The translations under genes were made by a program, and so were the position numbers. Under the pieces are notes generated by a model, which was not told where the DNA came from, searched no databases, and worked only from the letters and a program-made list of their open reading frames with translations. A stretch of DNA of 64,000 nucleotides from Dimorphilus gyrociliatus (lineage: Eukaryota > Annelida > Polychaeta > Dinophilidae), in the NCBI GenBank assembly GCA_904063045.1, contig CAJFCJ010000001.1:2735501-2799500 (forward strand), given 5' to 3'. Shown piece after piece: positions 23,112 through 34,619 of this stretch. Every line of letters begins with the position of its first letter. The stretch's first letter is position 1.

Positions 23112-26100
23112 ATAAAAGAAAAAAGATAAAGAAAGTTTAAAACTTTAAATAAAAGGAAATCAACTTTGAAAAAAGAAAATGAAAAAAAAATGGAAATGAT
23201 TGAAACAGATAAATATCTACATGATAAATTTAGTATATATATTCTGTACAGTACGTATATAACAGCTCGTGAATAATTGCTTGAAAGGACGGCGTCTATA
23301 ATTCACTGTTTGTCCTTGCGTGCGTGTGTAAATTTCTTTTCTTCCCTCATTATGATATTCTATACTGCATATCCTCACTTTCACATATAGGTATTCTTCT
23401 TTACAAAATGTACCAAGTAAATATTTAAATATACAATATACAGTATTCCGTATTTATTCTTAATCTCTTATATTTTCCTTCCTTTCTAGACGCATTTTTC
23501 TCTACTTATATACATATTTAGTAGCTGTCTAGTTCCTAAATAACAGCTTTAAACAGTTATCAACTCGATGTTGAATAATTATTATGCAATTGAAGAATAT
23601 CTTTGGAGTTTGTAGTCGTTTTTGAAAGGCTTATCGATTAAATATTGATTCAAGACGTAATACAGCGTTAAAAGCCAATACGATCCTTTCTACTTTTACA
23701 CTTTTCCCCAACTACTTCTTTCTGCATTAAGCCGGAAACTGGAATGAGATTTCCAATTGTATAAGGCTTTTAAAATATCTCTAAAATCTACTCATTCTAC
23801 TTATTCTAATATATCCGTTCATTATGAAAGCTATCAAAATTATCCTTTAAGTTAATTAAAACTAGCTTTTAATAATAGAGGTGTAACAATTGAAACTTTT
23901 TGTTGTATTAACGTACTTATGAAATACTTCTCAACCTTATTTCTTTACGTATTTTGTTCGTAAAGCGATCTAAGATTTCTCTATTTTCATCTTGACTTAC
24001 TTTAAGCGTATGGTGTGGGATATGAAGAAGCTTTGTTGGAAGAGAATGAAGAGGGAGAGGGAAAAAAAGGCGCATTTTACAGTCCATCCATTGATTTTTC
24101 GGCTTTAAAATAAGCTGTCTAAAAACATTTAGCCTATTTCAATACCGTCAATTTTCTTCTTCTGTAAAGGGATTGGCCTTGACGATAATATAAAGGAATA
24201 TAACAGATCTGTCGACCCGCTAATTCCAGTTTTCAATGGGATAACACGATGAAGACAGTCGTATAATTAGGGAAGACGATAGGCGTTTAAGTATAATTAT
24301 GAATTGAGAGATTGGATAGTAAATTTTTCTGAGACAGAGAACATAATAATTAAAGTTACCAGAAGATAATAAAAGGGCAAAGATTTGTAAATAACATATA
24401 TTCACGAAAGAAAAGGCGGAATTACGGAAAAGATAGGAATAATTGCTGTGTTAGAAAAAATAAAAAAGAGAAGAGTTGAATCTATTGAATAAAGAAAACT
24501 AGAATATAAGTGCAAATTAGTCACACATCACCGACGTTCTAATATTAGAATAGCTATAGCGTCCGGCTATAGAACAATTCGAACTTGTGTTCAATGACGT
24601 CAGATCTGCATCGATTAAAAATAATTATATAGCGGAACGTCGGGCCACTTTCCCATTGGGAATCTAAAACTTCTGTTTACGAATACCGGTGTCCATTTAG
24701 TGTCGTACAATGAGCTCTCCTATACTCTCCTGACGATAAGCGAAGGGGAACGAAACAAGGGTTGTACTAGAAGCCTTTTCTCCCCTAAAATCATCTTTCC
24801 GTAACCCCTTTCGTACGACCCCTTCCCTCCACTTTCCATATCAATAAATCAACGTGTGGGAATATTTTCACTCAATTAAATATCCTTTACCAAACTTTCT
24901 TCTCTTTAGTCTTCTCATTTTTCATTTTCCTCTTCCTTTTCCTACTCCTATCTCCTTCAAAAAGTAACAAACAAAAACAAGTATTAATTTTTAATAATAG
25001 ACTTTGTTTACTTCTTAATTATGATTCTCCCACCTTTCTCCCTTCTAACTTATTAATATTTTTATTGGAATAATTCCCGCACCCTACGCGATCTAGCATA
25101 ATTAGGCGCATGGTATCGATCTTCATTTATTAATGAAATCGTCCGCGTGACTTTTTAAACGTCTACCACACCAAAGACTGGAATTTCGACTCTTGGTTGT
25201 AATCAGCTTTTGACACACTTCCCCATTCAGTTGTCTAATTGAGCCGCTTGGCAGGGCATTCCTGACTTCCTGTAGAAATGCAAACTGAATTACGAAGTGT
25301 TCCCTCTTTTTTACGTCTATTTCTTTGAAAAAAAAAATCGAAATTCCTAAAATGCGTACAAATACTCGAAAACTTTTCCCTTCCGTTCTTTTCTTCTCTT
25401 CCACTACCAATCCAAGATTTTCTTGTTCGCACATTGTTACCAAAAATCCTTAATCTTGTCTCTTTTCCGCATAAGCATTATTCTATTCTAGGCCTATTCG
25501 AATTTATCAAAAATTTTTAGTCTTCGCTTGGGAGAAAAGTAGTGGATAGAACCCTAGAGCTATTGTCCTGAAACAGTGCTAATTAGCATACAAACGTGAT
25601 ATTGTATAATATACATCTTTCTTAGGACAAACAGTTATAGAGAGAAAATCAGGGAATAAAGCTGAAAGACGCGAACGAGGGGAAGGGAAAAAGGCTAAAG
25701 TTCGCCTTTCAAACGTTCATAGGGTGTTTGTAGTGAAACCGTGAAAAATTTCGGTCGCCTCGGGTCTTCCTATCTGTCTTCTTCTTTGTTCCTTTTTTTC
25801 TCTCTCTAACGTGTAAAATAGCTGCTAAAACGAGCAGTAATACTAAGAATTGTTCCTGAAATGATAGATAGCTATTCCCTTCTTTCCTCTCGGCTTTATT
25901 TCCTTTTTCCGACATTTTCTCACTCGGTCATTCAATTTTCTTTAGGTTATTTCCGCTCTTCCGAAGAAATCGGTAATAATCTATTATCTATAAATAATTT
26001 TCCTATCTATTCTTTTTGCTTAAATTATAGACTGTCTTTCCCTAATTCTGCAAGGAAAGCAATTCAATCAAAAGATGGCTAAAGAGAAAAAAACCCAAGG

Positions 26101-28190
26101 ACAAACCGTTTGTTTCCAGTCGGAAAATTGGCATAAGATTACAGTAATTAGCAATTCCCTTAGATCTGTAACAACAATTTCCCTGTCTATAAGAAAAGCC
26201 AAGAGTGAATGTGTGAATCTAGAGATGTGTTTATTACAATATATCTTTTATCCTTGATTTTTTCTCCCCTTTATTTCATTTTTCATAAAATAAAAAGAGG
26301 AAAGAATGAAAAGAATGAAGGAATTAAAAATAGACGCTTTCCTTTATTTTCAGACTATACAAAAGCAAATATTTAACTCTTTTTTTTATATATTTAATCA
26401 TATATTTAAAGGCTCATTTATGTTTATTTTTATATCTATGCTATTGTACTTGTATATTCTTTATGCTAAAAAACAGCGTCTATTTTTATCAAACCATTAA
26501 CCGATTGCTGTTTAAAACAATGATAGTTATTTTAAAAGAGCGGAAAAGTGACGCTTATAACGTTAAAATTCATATTTACACAACTAGAAAGGAACGTATT
26601 TATTCGCTAGAACGATTATCTCATAATAGGTAAATCATATATTAGTTAATTATTTATAGGTTCTACCGATAGCAAATAGAGTGAGAGATGCTTATTTAAG
26701 ATAGAATAGAAATTTGCTCTTTTATATAGTTGGTAAAAGAGGGTGAAAGGTTTTCTCCTCTGCTGTTATGTAATAGAAGGGTAGTATCATATTTTTGCTA
26801 ACAAAATCTCTTGTCAATCCATCTTCAACAAGAGGTCCTTTTTGACTAGAGTCAAATTATCAATCTAAGGTCGAATAACATTCCCTCTGGTACCCCTTCC
26901 ACTTTTCAATAGCTAATGCTAATGTCGAATCATTTTATATACTATTATAATGTTAAATAGTAATATCTCATTATAGAAAACTAGAGTCTTTGGGGATAGG
27001 ATTGAGCGTGTTTGCGAAATGAGAAAGTTAGTTTTCCGTTTCCTTGCATTTTCTTTCTAGATAAAAAAAATACTTAAACTTGTTTTATTAGCCTACAAAT
27101 ATTTTTCAAACAACTACAATTAACTGTATCTCGCTTCTCATCTTCATCTTGTCTTTCATTCAATGATAGTCTTGTTGCCAATCCTATTAAGACTTATCAA
27201 TCAACAAAAGAACTATGCCTTTTCCATCCTTGTACAGCAACACATTTCATATGGATTAATTCGTAAGTATTAACAATATTTTAATTCTCTATCCCCTCCT
27301 AATTGTTCTGTTCAAATCTCAATGTTCTCTTTAATGGTTTAGTCGAATATTCGATTAAAACAATCCACTTGAATTAGTTGATCTAGATATTCATGTTAGT
27401 TGCTGTTTTTTGCAAACATTGGATTTGTTGCCAGATAGATGGCGGACTTATCGAGTGATAGGAGATATTGGCAATGCGAAAAGCGAGAAAAAAGCTAATG
27501 AGAATAGTAAATTTCATATTCGTTTGCAGAAGAAATATAATCGTGGAACGACAGTTACAAAGCTGTTGTTTGTATCCATTATTAATTTCTATCATGTATT
27601 ATCATCATTTTCCTCTGATAAATAATAGTAAAGTTACAACTTAACAAAGAACAAGTTTGTTTACTTTATAACCAGTTAAAAAAAGTGTTGGATCGCTTTT
27701 CTTCTTTCTCTGCTCGTATGATAACTATTTCCTATGGCAGTTGTAATCAATAAGCTAATGTTAATTGCTATTCATAAGAAATTCCTAAAAAGACTTATGC
27801 TGTTCTGACTTTATCTCTTAACTATTACTTATCATTAGTAAGAAAAAACCTTTGCGACAAGAAGCACAAAAAATAAGAAAACATCTAACCAATAGAAGTA
27901 TTTTAGGTTACATTTGATTACATTGTACCTTTTATTAGTTTTGTATCGCTTACCTTAGTTTGTCTGATTCAATGAGATCGAATTATTCTTGTCCTGAAAG
28001 TGGGGACAAGTTTACTGGCTCTGCTGGACACAATCTAGACCGCACTTAAGCAAGTAAATATTCAGGTTTTTAATAAGTTTGTTTCTTTAAACTCATAATG
28101 AAAGTTCTGATGAAAATTAATGGGCCTATTAAAAGATCAAATAACCTAAATATAACAACGTTAGAACAAACAAATTCCCTTTATAGTCTG
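23112..28190. other. Five-kilobase region without recognised genes
   Basis: Between the GPCR stop and the CCNQ stop. The first part is likely GPCR 3' UTR. A slightly less AT-rich island at 24.54-24.84 kb holds a CRE-like palindrome. C/T-rich tracts occur near 24.84-24.96 and 25.75-25.92 kb. Several 60-105-codon open frames occur (e.g. 25123-25443, 27410-27625) but resemble no family and have no convincing splice partners. Confidence 0.5.
24595..24602. promoter_or_regulatory. Palindromic CRE (CREB/ATF) site
   Basis: TGACGTCA, the full palindromic cAMP-response element, lies in the gene-poor stretch 1.5 kb after the GPCR stop. No gene start was found beside it, so its target is unknown, and an 8-mer can occur by chance. 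Confidence 0.3.
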
Positions 28191-29501
28191 TTAGTTGAGA
28201 CACGGTGATTCTCTTCCGTAAGCACGAAATACCTTACGAATAATAGTCTTGATATCGTTCATAGTTATGTCTTCACATAAAGCACTCCACCATTCGACTT
28301 TTGCAGATTCATTTAAAGGAACATGAATACCATGAACACATAGAGATGCATAAAATAAAGAGACAGCAATATGCTGAGAAGGGTATTTCATACAGATATC
28401 TGTTACATAACTATCCTGCAATAATGACCATGCAGTTTTCACTAAGGGTACTCTAGATACAACGCCAGGCGGAAGCCACGATAAAAGCGATTTCGCAAAG
28501 TATAACAGATAATTATGAGGAAGGTCCACATCCACTTCGTACTCGATAGCTCTGAGGACTTGGAGTTCCATTTTCGTAACGGATTCTCGTAACTTCCAAT
28601 ATGTATCATCTAGTTGCAAAGCCTCTTTGTCAGGATGTAAAATTTTATAAGAAACGTTTATGACATCTCGTAGGCGCACCGATTCTTCACACACTTTTCC
28701 GGATAGGTATAAGCAAGCAACAGCAACCGTCTGTAAAAATAGCGATATATTAATTACAATAAAGTTGATAAAATAAAGGAAATAACTTACATATACATCG
28801 TAATTCTCTTGTGAATATATACTAAAGAATTTACGATATAGAGTTGTTGCGTGCGCTATGACTATGACTGTTGTCCTTACACGTAAACCTGAAAGAATAA
28901 CAGGTAAAATTTCATTGAGTTTGTCTCTTATATTTCAGAACTTTTACAGAAGAGGAAAAAGAATAAGGTAAGGAAGTGCGTAAGATGATTACTAATTATG
29001 CAATAGCCGTAATAAAAACCCATAAGAATCATCCCTTAGCGTCTAAAACTACTACTGATGGACCAAAGAAATGCAATATAATATTTAGACTTTTCCATTT
29101 ACTGTGCAAATATACTTAAATATCTAGGAAACGCCTAACTCGAGATGTTTCATAAAAAACATGAGAATCTATTGTTAAAAAGATCGTATTCATTAATCTT
29201 GTCCCTTTCTCCCTATACTTTCTGGCAAGCATTGCTTCGAGAGGATAAAAATAGAACTTAAGTATATTTTTAACGTTTGCCGGTTACATTTTAGGTATCG
29301 GAAGAGAAATGGAAATATTAGAAATTCTTAATATCTTAATCGTTTTTTTTAAACATTTTATAGAGGGCTTTGAAATTAATACTCATTAAAATAAATAATA
29401 AAAGCTGCCTAAATGCAAATAAACGGGAAATTGAAAATATTTTCCGAACCTGCCTCTCTTATAAACAGTGATACTTCATCGTGCACTTTACTTTCACTCA
29501 T
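28191..29501 (-). CDS. CCNQ: Cyclin Q (FAM58A), CDK10 partner
   Basis: Cyclin that activates CDK10 in vertebrates. Exons 29450-29501, 28791-28888 and 28191-28730 give 229 residues, close to the human 248. The cyclin box runs from FIREAGLRVRTTVIVIAHA through TLYRKFFS and TVAVACLYLSGKVCEESVR to RLRDVINVSYKIL. The second half holds YWKLRESV, VLRAIEYEVDVDLPHNYLL and SQHIAVSLFYASLCVHG. The GKV-E-E and RDVINV blocks are specific for cyclin Q rather than cyclins K, L or T. Exon 1's donor is unusual (GTTCGG). The gene is head-to-head with PRPF39, the two ATGs being 352 bp apart. C-terminal length and the lack of an RS tail also exclude cyclin L. Confidence 0.93.
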
Positions 29502-29853
29502 AGCTTCTAGTTGATCACGGCCAATTTAATGCATAAGAATTGTGTATATTTATTAATTATGCTTTATTTAGAAGCATATAAAGGTTATTTATTAAAGTTC
29601 TTTGATAACGTTTGTTACAAATACAAGTACGAAGATGACACTTCCGGTAAAGTAAACTTTGTAGGAATTAAACTGTTTTCGTATTATATAGTAGAAGTTC
29701 ATAAATACTATTATGAAAGAAAAATTTTTATATTAAGTTATATTTTAAGTAAAACTTAAATAAATTGTTGTTTATATATAGACTTTTTTATTTCTATGAT
29801 ATCCCAATGAGTGATTTCGTGCATAGTTAACCTGGAACGAGGCTCGTCCAAAG
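29502..29853. promoter_or_regulatory. Bidirectional promoter region CCNQ/PRPF39
   Basis: 352 bp between head-to-head ATGs. It contains an open frame of 82 codons (29511-29759, plus) that I regard as chance. Confidence 0.5.
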
Positions 29854-32800
29854 ATGGCTGCTGAAACGACTATGGATAAAAAATCAGGTAATATCTCGGG
29901 AATCGTTAAAATTAATTCCCCTAAAATGCGATTCTTCAGCAAATCATCGCTATTTACCTTCAACTAAGCCGTAACGCCAAATTTATTCACATAATAACAG
30001 ATCAGTTTTCGACCGGAAAATATCGTTCATCTTACCTAGAGTATTTTTGGGCTAAAAAGTTGATTAATTCGCGTGACTTGTAAGAACGATCAAAATAGAT
30101 TGCGTTTTAAGATGTATATGTCGAATGTTTATATTTTGTTTTTTTTTTTTGACTTAACAACAGATGCTGAGGTTAACTCAAATGGGCAGAGCGCAAAGGA
30201 GACTAAAGAAATTGCCCTCCAATGGGCAGATTATTACGAGAAACAAGCTGAAAAAGCTGCTGCTGAAGGAAAAACAGACGATGCTAGCTTGGCAAAGCAA
30301 TGGGCAGATTATTATAGGCGGCAAGCTGAAGCAGTTCAAGTAGAAACAAAAACTGATGAGAACGTAAAAGAACACGTAAACAACTCGATGGATACATCTG
30401 ATGCCTCGCCCAATGAAGACACAGTTACTGATTCGAAGAAAGAAGAGCCACTAAACGACAGAAAGGACGCCAAAAAGAAAAAAGTTAATCCAGAAATCGA
30501 AAAGTATTGGAAAATCGTGAAAAAAGATTTTAAAGACTTCAACTCCTGGACTTACTTATTACAGTTGATTGAAAACGAGGTTTGAAAATAAGTTAACTTT
30601 CAGAGTATATGAAATTTGGATTTAAGAATTCGTTGATTATTAACTTACTTGTCAAAAATAGAAACTAAAGTATGTTTAGTGTATGATAACGTAAGCAGTA
30701 GTCATTTTTAAATATTAAACTTTTAATGTTGTTGATCAGTTTTAAATGATGTATACTTAAAACAGGATGACATCGAGGAAGTTCGTCATGCCATGGATTC
30801 GTTCTTAAAGCATTATCCGTATTGCTACGGTTATTGGAAGAAATATGCAGACATTGTAAAAAAGCACCATGGATTCGATGAGGTGGAGAAGGTGGGGCTA
30901 ATGCTATTGACGCTATTTTTTCTTTTTGTAGCACTGTTCCGCCTTACAGGTTTGGTTAATAAACCAAAAAACTAGTACGCGAACCAAACAAAATTATAGC
31001 TATGAAGCGTAGTACGTTGGTATACGAAATGCAATAAAGATGCATAAATACTAACAGTTTATCTTTTTATACTTTCCAGTTGCCGAAGTGACTGTAATAA
31101 TTGTATTTCAGGTGTAGAGGAAGTGTTTATAAAAAACATGTACGCGTCAGTTGAATATTTTTATCTCCAATTAAAATTATTACTTCATGTATTTACTTGA
31201 CAACAGATTTTTGAAAGAGGAGTTGAGGCTATACCGCTATCAATCGATTTGTGGATTCACTATCTGGAATGGACGATTAAGCAAAGATTTAAAGATAAAA
31301 ATGAAAACAATGATGAGCATATTCGGAAATTATTTAATCGGGCATTAGAAGTTTGTGGAATGGAATTTAAATCGGATCGTTTATGGCAAATGGCTCTGGA
31401 TTGGGAGAGCCAAAAGCGAAATTCACACAATGTTTTCGCTCTGTACGAGAAACTAATCACCATTCCAACGCAGTCGTATTCCAATCATTATACAAGCATA
31501 ACGGAGATTGTACAAAGTACAGATCCATTAGAAATTCTTGAAGCGGAAGAGCTTAGGAAATTAAAATTACAGATTCAAAAAGAAAGAAAAGAAGCTGCTG
31601 AAGCAGCTAAGGCAGCCCAGCCGAATGAAGATGCTGTTATTGCAGCCACACTCATTCCTGATACAGCAGCTGATGCTTTAGGTAAATCCACCGATGCAAT
31701 TACCGATCCTCATGATCTTCCTTTATCGGAAGAGGAAGAGCAAAAGTTACTTAAAGAAAAAATTCTAGCATCACGCGAAATCATCCATAAGAAAACGGCA
31801 GAAGAGGTAACCAAAAGATGGCAATTCGAAGAAGCCGTTAAAAGGCCATATTTTCATGTGAAACCATTAGAAAAGTCGCAACTAAAAAATTGGAGGGAGT
31901 ATCTGGATTTCGAAATAAAAGAGGGCTCCAAAAAGCGTATAGCATTGTTGTTTGAACGATGTTTAATTGCTTGCGCGTTGTATGAAGAATTTTGGATAAA
32001 ATATGCTAGGTACACATACGATTCTCTCAAGAATATAAACGAGGCTCGTAATATTTTCCGAAGGGGTTGCATTGTTCATTTACCTATGAAAGTAAATTTA
32101 GTTTTGGAATGGGCAGAATTTGAGGAAAAGGTGTCTGGTTTTGACGAAGCCCTATCTATCCTCGATGAATATGAGAAAAGATATCCAGGAATAATAGCTG
32201 TTAAAGTTCACAGGTTGGGAATTTTAAGACGATCTGGTAACCTAGATTCTTGCGAAAATATACTAGAAGAAACCTTAAAGTCTGTTTCGAACGCTACCGT
32301 TAAAGCTTTTTGGGCACACAAGTATGCACGATTTTGTTTGAAAGTGTTGCAAAATTCTAGTAAAGCTAAGGAAATTCTCACTGAAGTTGTCAAAGAGCAA
32401 CCTTCGAATGCTAAGTTAGCTATGCATCTGGTTGATGTTCTTTATACTGACAATGACATTGATGGAATGTTAAATGTCTTAGAAGAATGTACACAGAGAG
32501 AAAATTTAACAGCAGAAGAGCGTATTGCGTTTTCACAGTGTAGACTTGACTTTCTCGATGACTTAGCTTGTGATGTAAAACTTGTTGTAGCTGCCAAATT
32601 AGCACACGAAAATCTTCACTTTGAAATAAAAGAGAAAAAACAAAAAAGAAAAGCTGAAAGCATTGAAGGGGGTGGTGGTGGTGGTGCTGCTGCTGCTGCT
32701 GCTGCTGCTGCTGCAACCTATACTGGAGGTGATGGAGCAGGTGCAAAACGAACTAAAGTGGACCAAGACTGGTATCAACAATTTCAGCAACCATCAGGAT

Positions 32801-32874
32801 CAGGCGATTATTCTTCGCAACAGTTTTACCAACAGCAGTGGGCAAATTACTATAGTGGTAATTGGCAACAATAG
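29854..32874 (+). CDS. PRPF39: Pre-mRNA processing factor 39, HAT-repeat U1 snRNP protein
   Basis: HAT-repeat (crooked-neck-like TPR) protein associated with U1 snRNP; the animal protein is a homodimer corresponding to yeast Prp39/Prp42. Exons 29854-29887, 30164-30579, 30766-30891 and 31207-32874 give 747 residues. HAT motifs are visible as aromatic-rich repeats: [61 protein letters not shown] and [13 protein letters not shown]. The N-terminal region has two copies of a WADYY-xx-QAE element, and the C-terminus ends in a Q/Y-rich segment with [12 protein letters not shown] Gly/Ala run (32667-32714) precedes that tail. The ATG at 29854 begins an 11-residue first exon. The frame closes exactly. 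CCNQ is divergent. Confidence 0.95.
32667..32714 (+). repeat. Coding GGT/GCT trinucleotide repeat in PRPF39
   Basis: About five GGT units followed by about ten GCT units, translated as a Gly run then an Ala run between the HAT domain and the Q/Y-rich C-terminus. Confidence 0.9.
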
Positions 32875-34511
32875 TTTTAGAAGGGTTCAAAATTACAAAA
32901 CGATTTTTGTTGTATTGAAGGAAAAACATTTGCGACTTTTGATAAAAAAAGATGAATAAAAGACTTGAAATAGTGTAAAGTATATTCATAACATTCTCGT
33001 CGTTTGATTTTTTTTTTTTTTTTGCATTTCTTTTCTATTGAAAAAAAACATATCTTTTACAAAATTGCCAAACTTGTCTTATTTTCTATTTTGGTTATAC
33101 CTACAAACATTGTAAGCCATACACTGTTTATGTATTTATAAAATAAGACTAGATGCGTGCTTAGATCTTGCTTTCATTTATACGCTATTATGAGCTGGTA
33201 AAGATGCGACGGAAATGATCTAGAAAAAGCTATCTACTGTAATAACTATATCTAGACTTTCACCGCACCTTACGTGCAAAGGAATAGTTGCACGATTTAT
33301 CTGCAGAAATAAATGTAGGTCATCTATTAAACATAATAATTTATTTGATAGCAGAAGAATAAAAAATACCTATATTCCTTTCAACTAAGTTAATCTCAAC
33401 AATATAAAGCACTAATTGATGAGAAGCTAATCTGGGGAAAAAACTGCATTATGCATACACAAGAGCAATACAACAGCACGAAAACAAAAGCGCATACCAA
33501 CCTTTTACGATAGATTATATAGAACTAAAAGAAAGGTTAATTCAAGAAGAAAGAGATGTCATTGCCAATACACAATCAGTTGAGGATTATCTTTAACATG
33601 TATACTACTTTTTACTGCTTTCCAATGAAAAGTTCCCTACTCTTTTCCCTTGATTTTCCGCAACCCCTTTCATGTCTATTTCTTTTAAACCCGTTAGATA
33701 AAAGAAATAACTAGTTAATTAATTAAAAAAGTTAATAAACCTTTCCTTTCTTTCTATTGTAGCAAACAATCAGCAAACAGTATACAACGTAAAAGATAAT
33801 TTCAGATCATGAGGATATACATGCATACAGTTTATCCTGTATATATGCATCCATATATACCATTACATTATGAGTAGCCCTATACAATTCTTAAGCAAAT
33901 GTTTCTTATGATAAAACTCCACGCAAGAAATCGACACCGGAAATAAAGAACAAGATATATATTTTAGTATATATGTCCTTATACATATCAAGTCACTTTT
34001 ATATAAATAATAAATTGATTAAAAAAGAAATTGTAGATAAAAAAATAGGCACAACTGAATAAAAAACAAAAATATGAGATATCAAAGAAGGAAAGAGGAG
34101 AAAGTCAATAGAGAAATCAAAATATAAAGGGAAATACAGTAGTAATGTTAGAAGAGGAAGAAGAGATTTCACTCATTTCATCTTCTCTAAATATTCAAAC
34201 TTTTAACAAATCCGATTGAACTTTCAAAGTATTTATTAATTATTAAAATAATTAGTATTTCTTTTTTTTTAAAAAGAAAGAGAAAAAAATAAATAAAATC
34301 CCTAGAATGTTCTATTTCTTTTTGTACTACATAATAATCTTATTATTTCAACTCATTCATTTTTATCTTTTCTCTCCCTTTTTAGGTAATAATTAAGAAA
34401 TCTAGTTCATTTTTTATGTCCTAAAAAATTAAGCTAAAGGCAAACGATTGCTTCTTTTTTTCTCTTTTTAAAAAAGAAATAGAAGAATTAAAAGAAAAAG
34501 AGAATTAGACG

Positions 34512-34543
<32 letters not shown>

Positions 34544-34619
34544 GAAGAAGAAGAAGTAGAAGAAGTAGTAGAAGAAGAATTAGAAGTAGAAGAAGAAAAA
34601 ATTGAAAGAATACACTTAA
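32875..34619. other. Convergent intergenic region PRPF39/Cys-loop gene
   Basis: 1.75 kb of AT-rich DNA carrying two 3' UTRs. It includes a T-run near 33008-33023 and the GAA-type repeat listed separately. No gene seen. Confidence 0.55.
34511..34596. repeat. Imperfect (GAA)n repeat
   Basis: About 28 GAA/GTA-type triplets, starting 24 bp past the stop of the minus-strand Cys-loop gene. It is read as UUC/UAC repeats in that gene's predicted 3' UTR. Confidence 0.9.

Noticed and set aside
25123-25443. 106-codon minus-strand frame
   Set aside because: No recognisable motif, starts inside low-complexity sequence, no conserved exon neighbours.
27410-27625. 71-codon plus-strand frame with fairly balanced composition
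   Set aside because: No family resemblance, no convincing partner exons, and an equally long frame on the opposite strand; cannot be supported as a gene.
29511-29759. 82-codon frame between CCNQ and PRPF39
   Set aside because: Lies in the bidirectional promoter, AT-driven composition, no homology recognised.
32420-32790. Antisense frames with poly-Gln/poly-Ser opposite PRPF39
   Set aside because: Shadows of the GGT/GCT repeat in the real PRPF39 exon.
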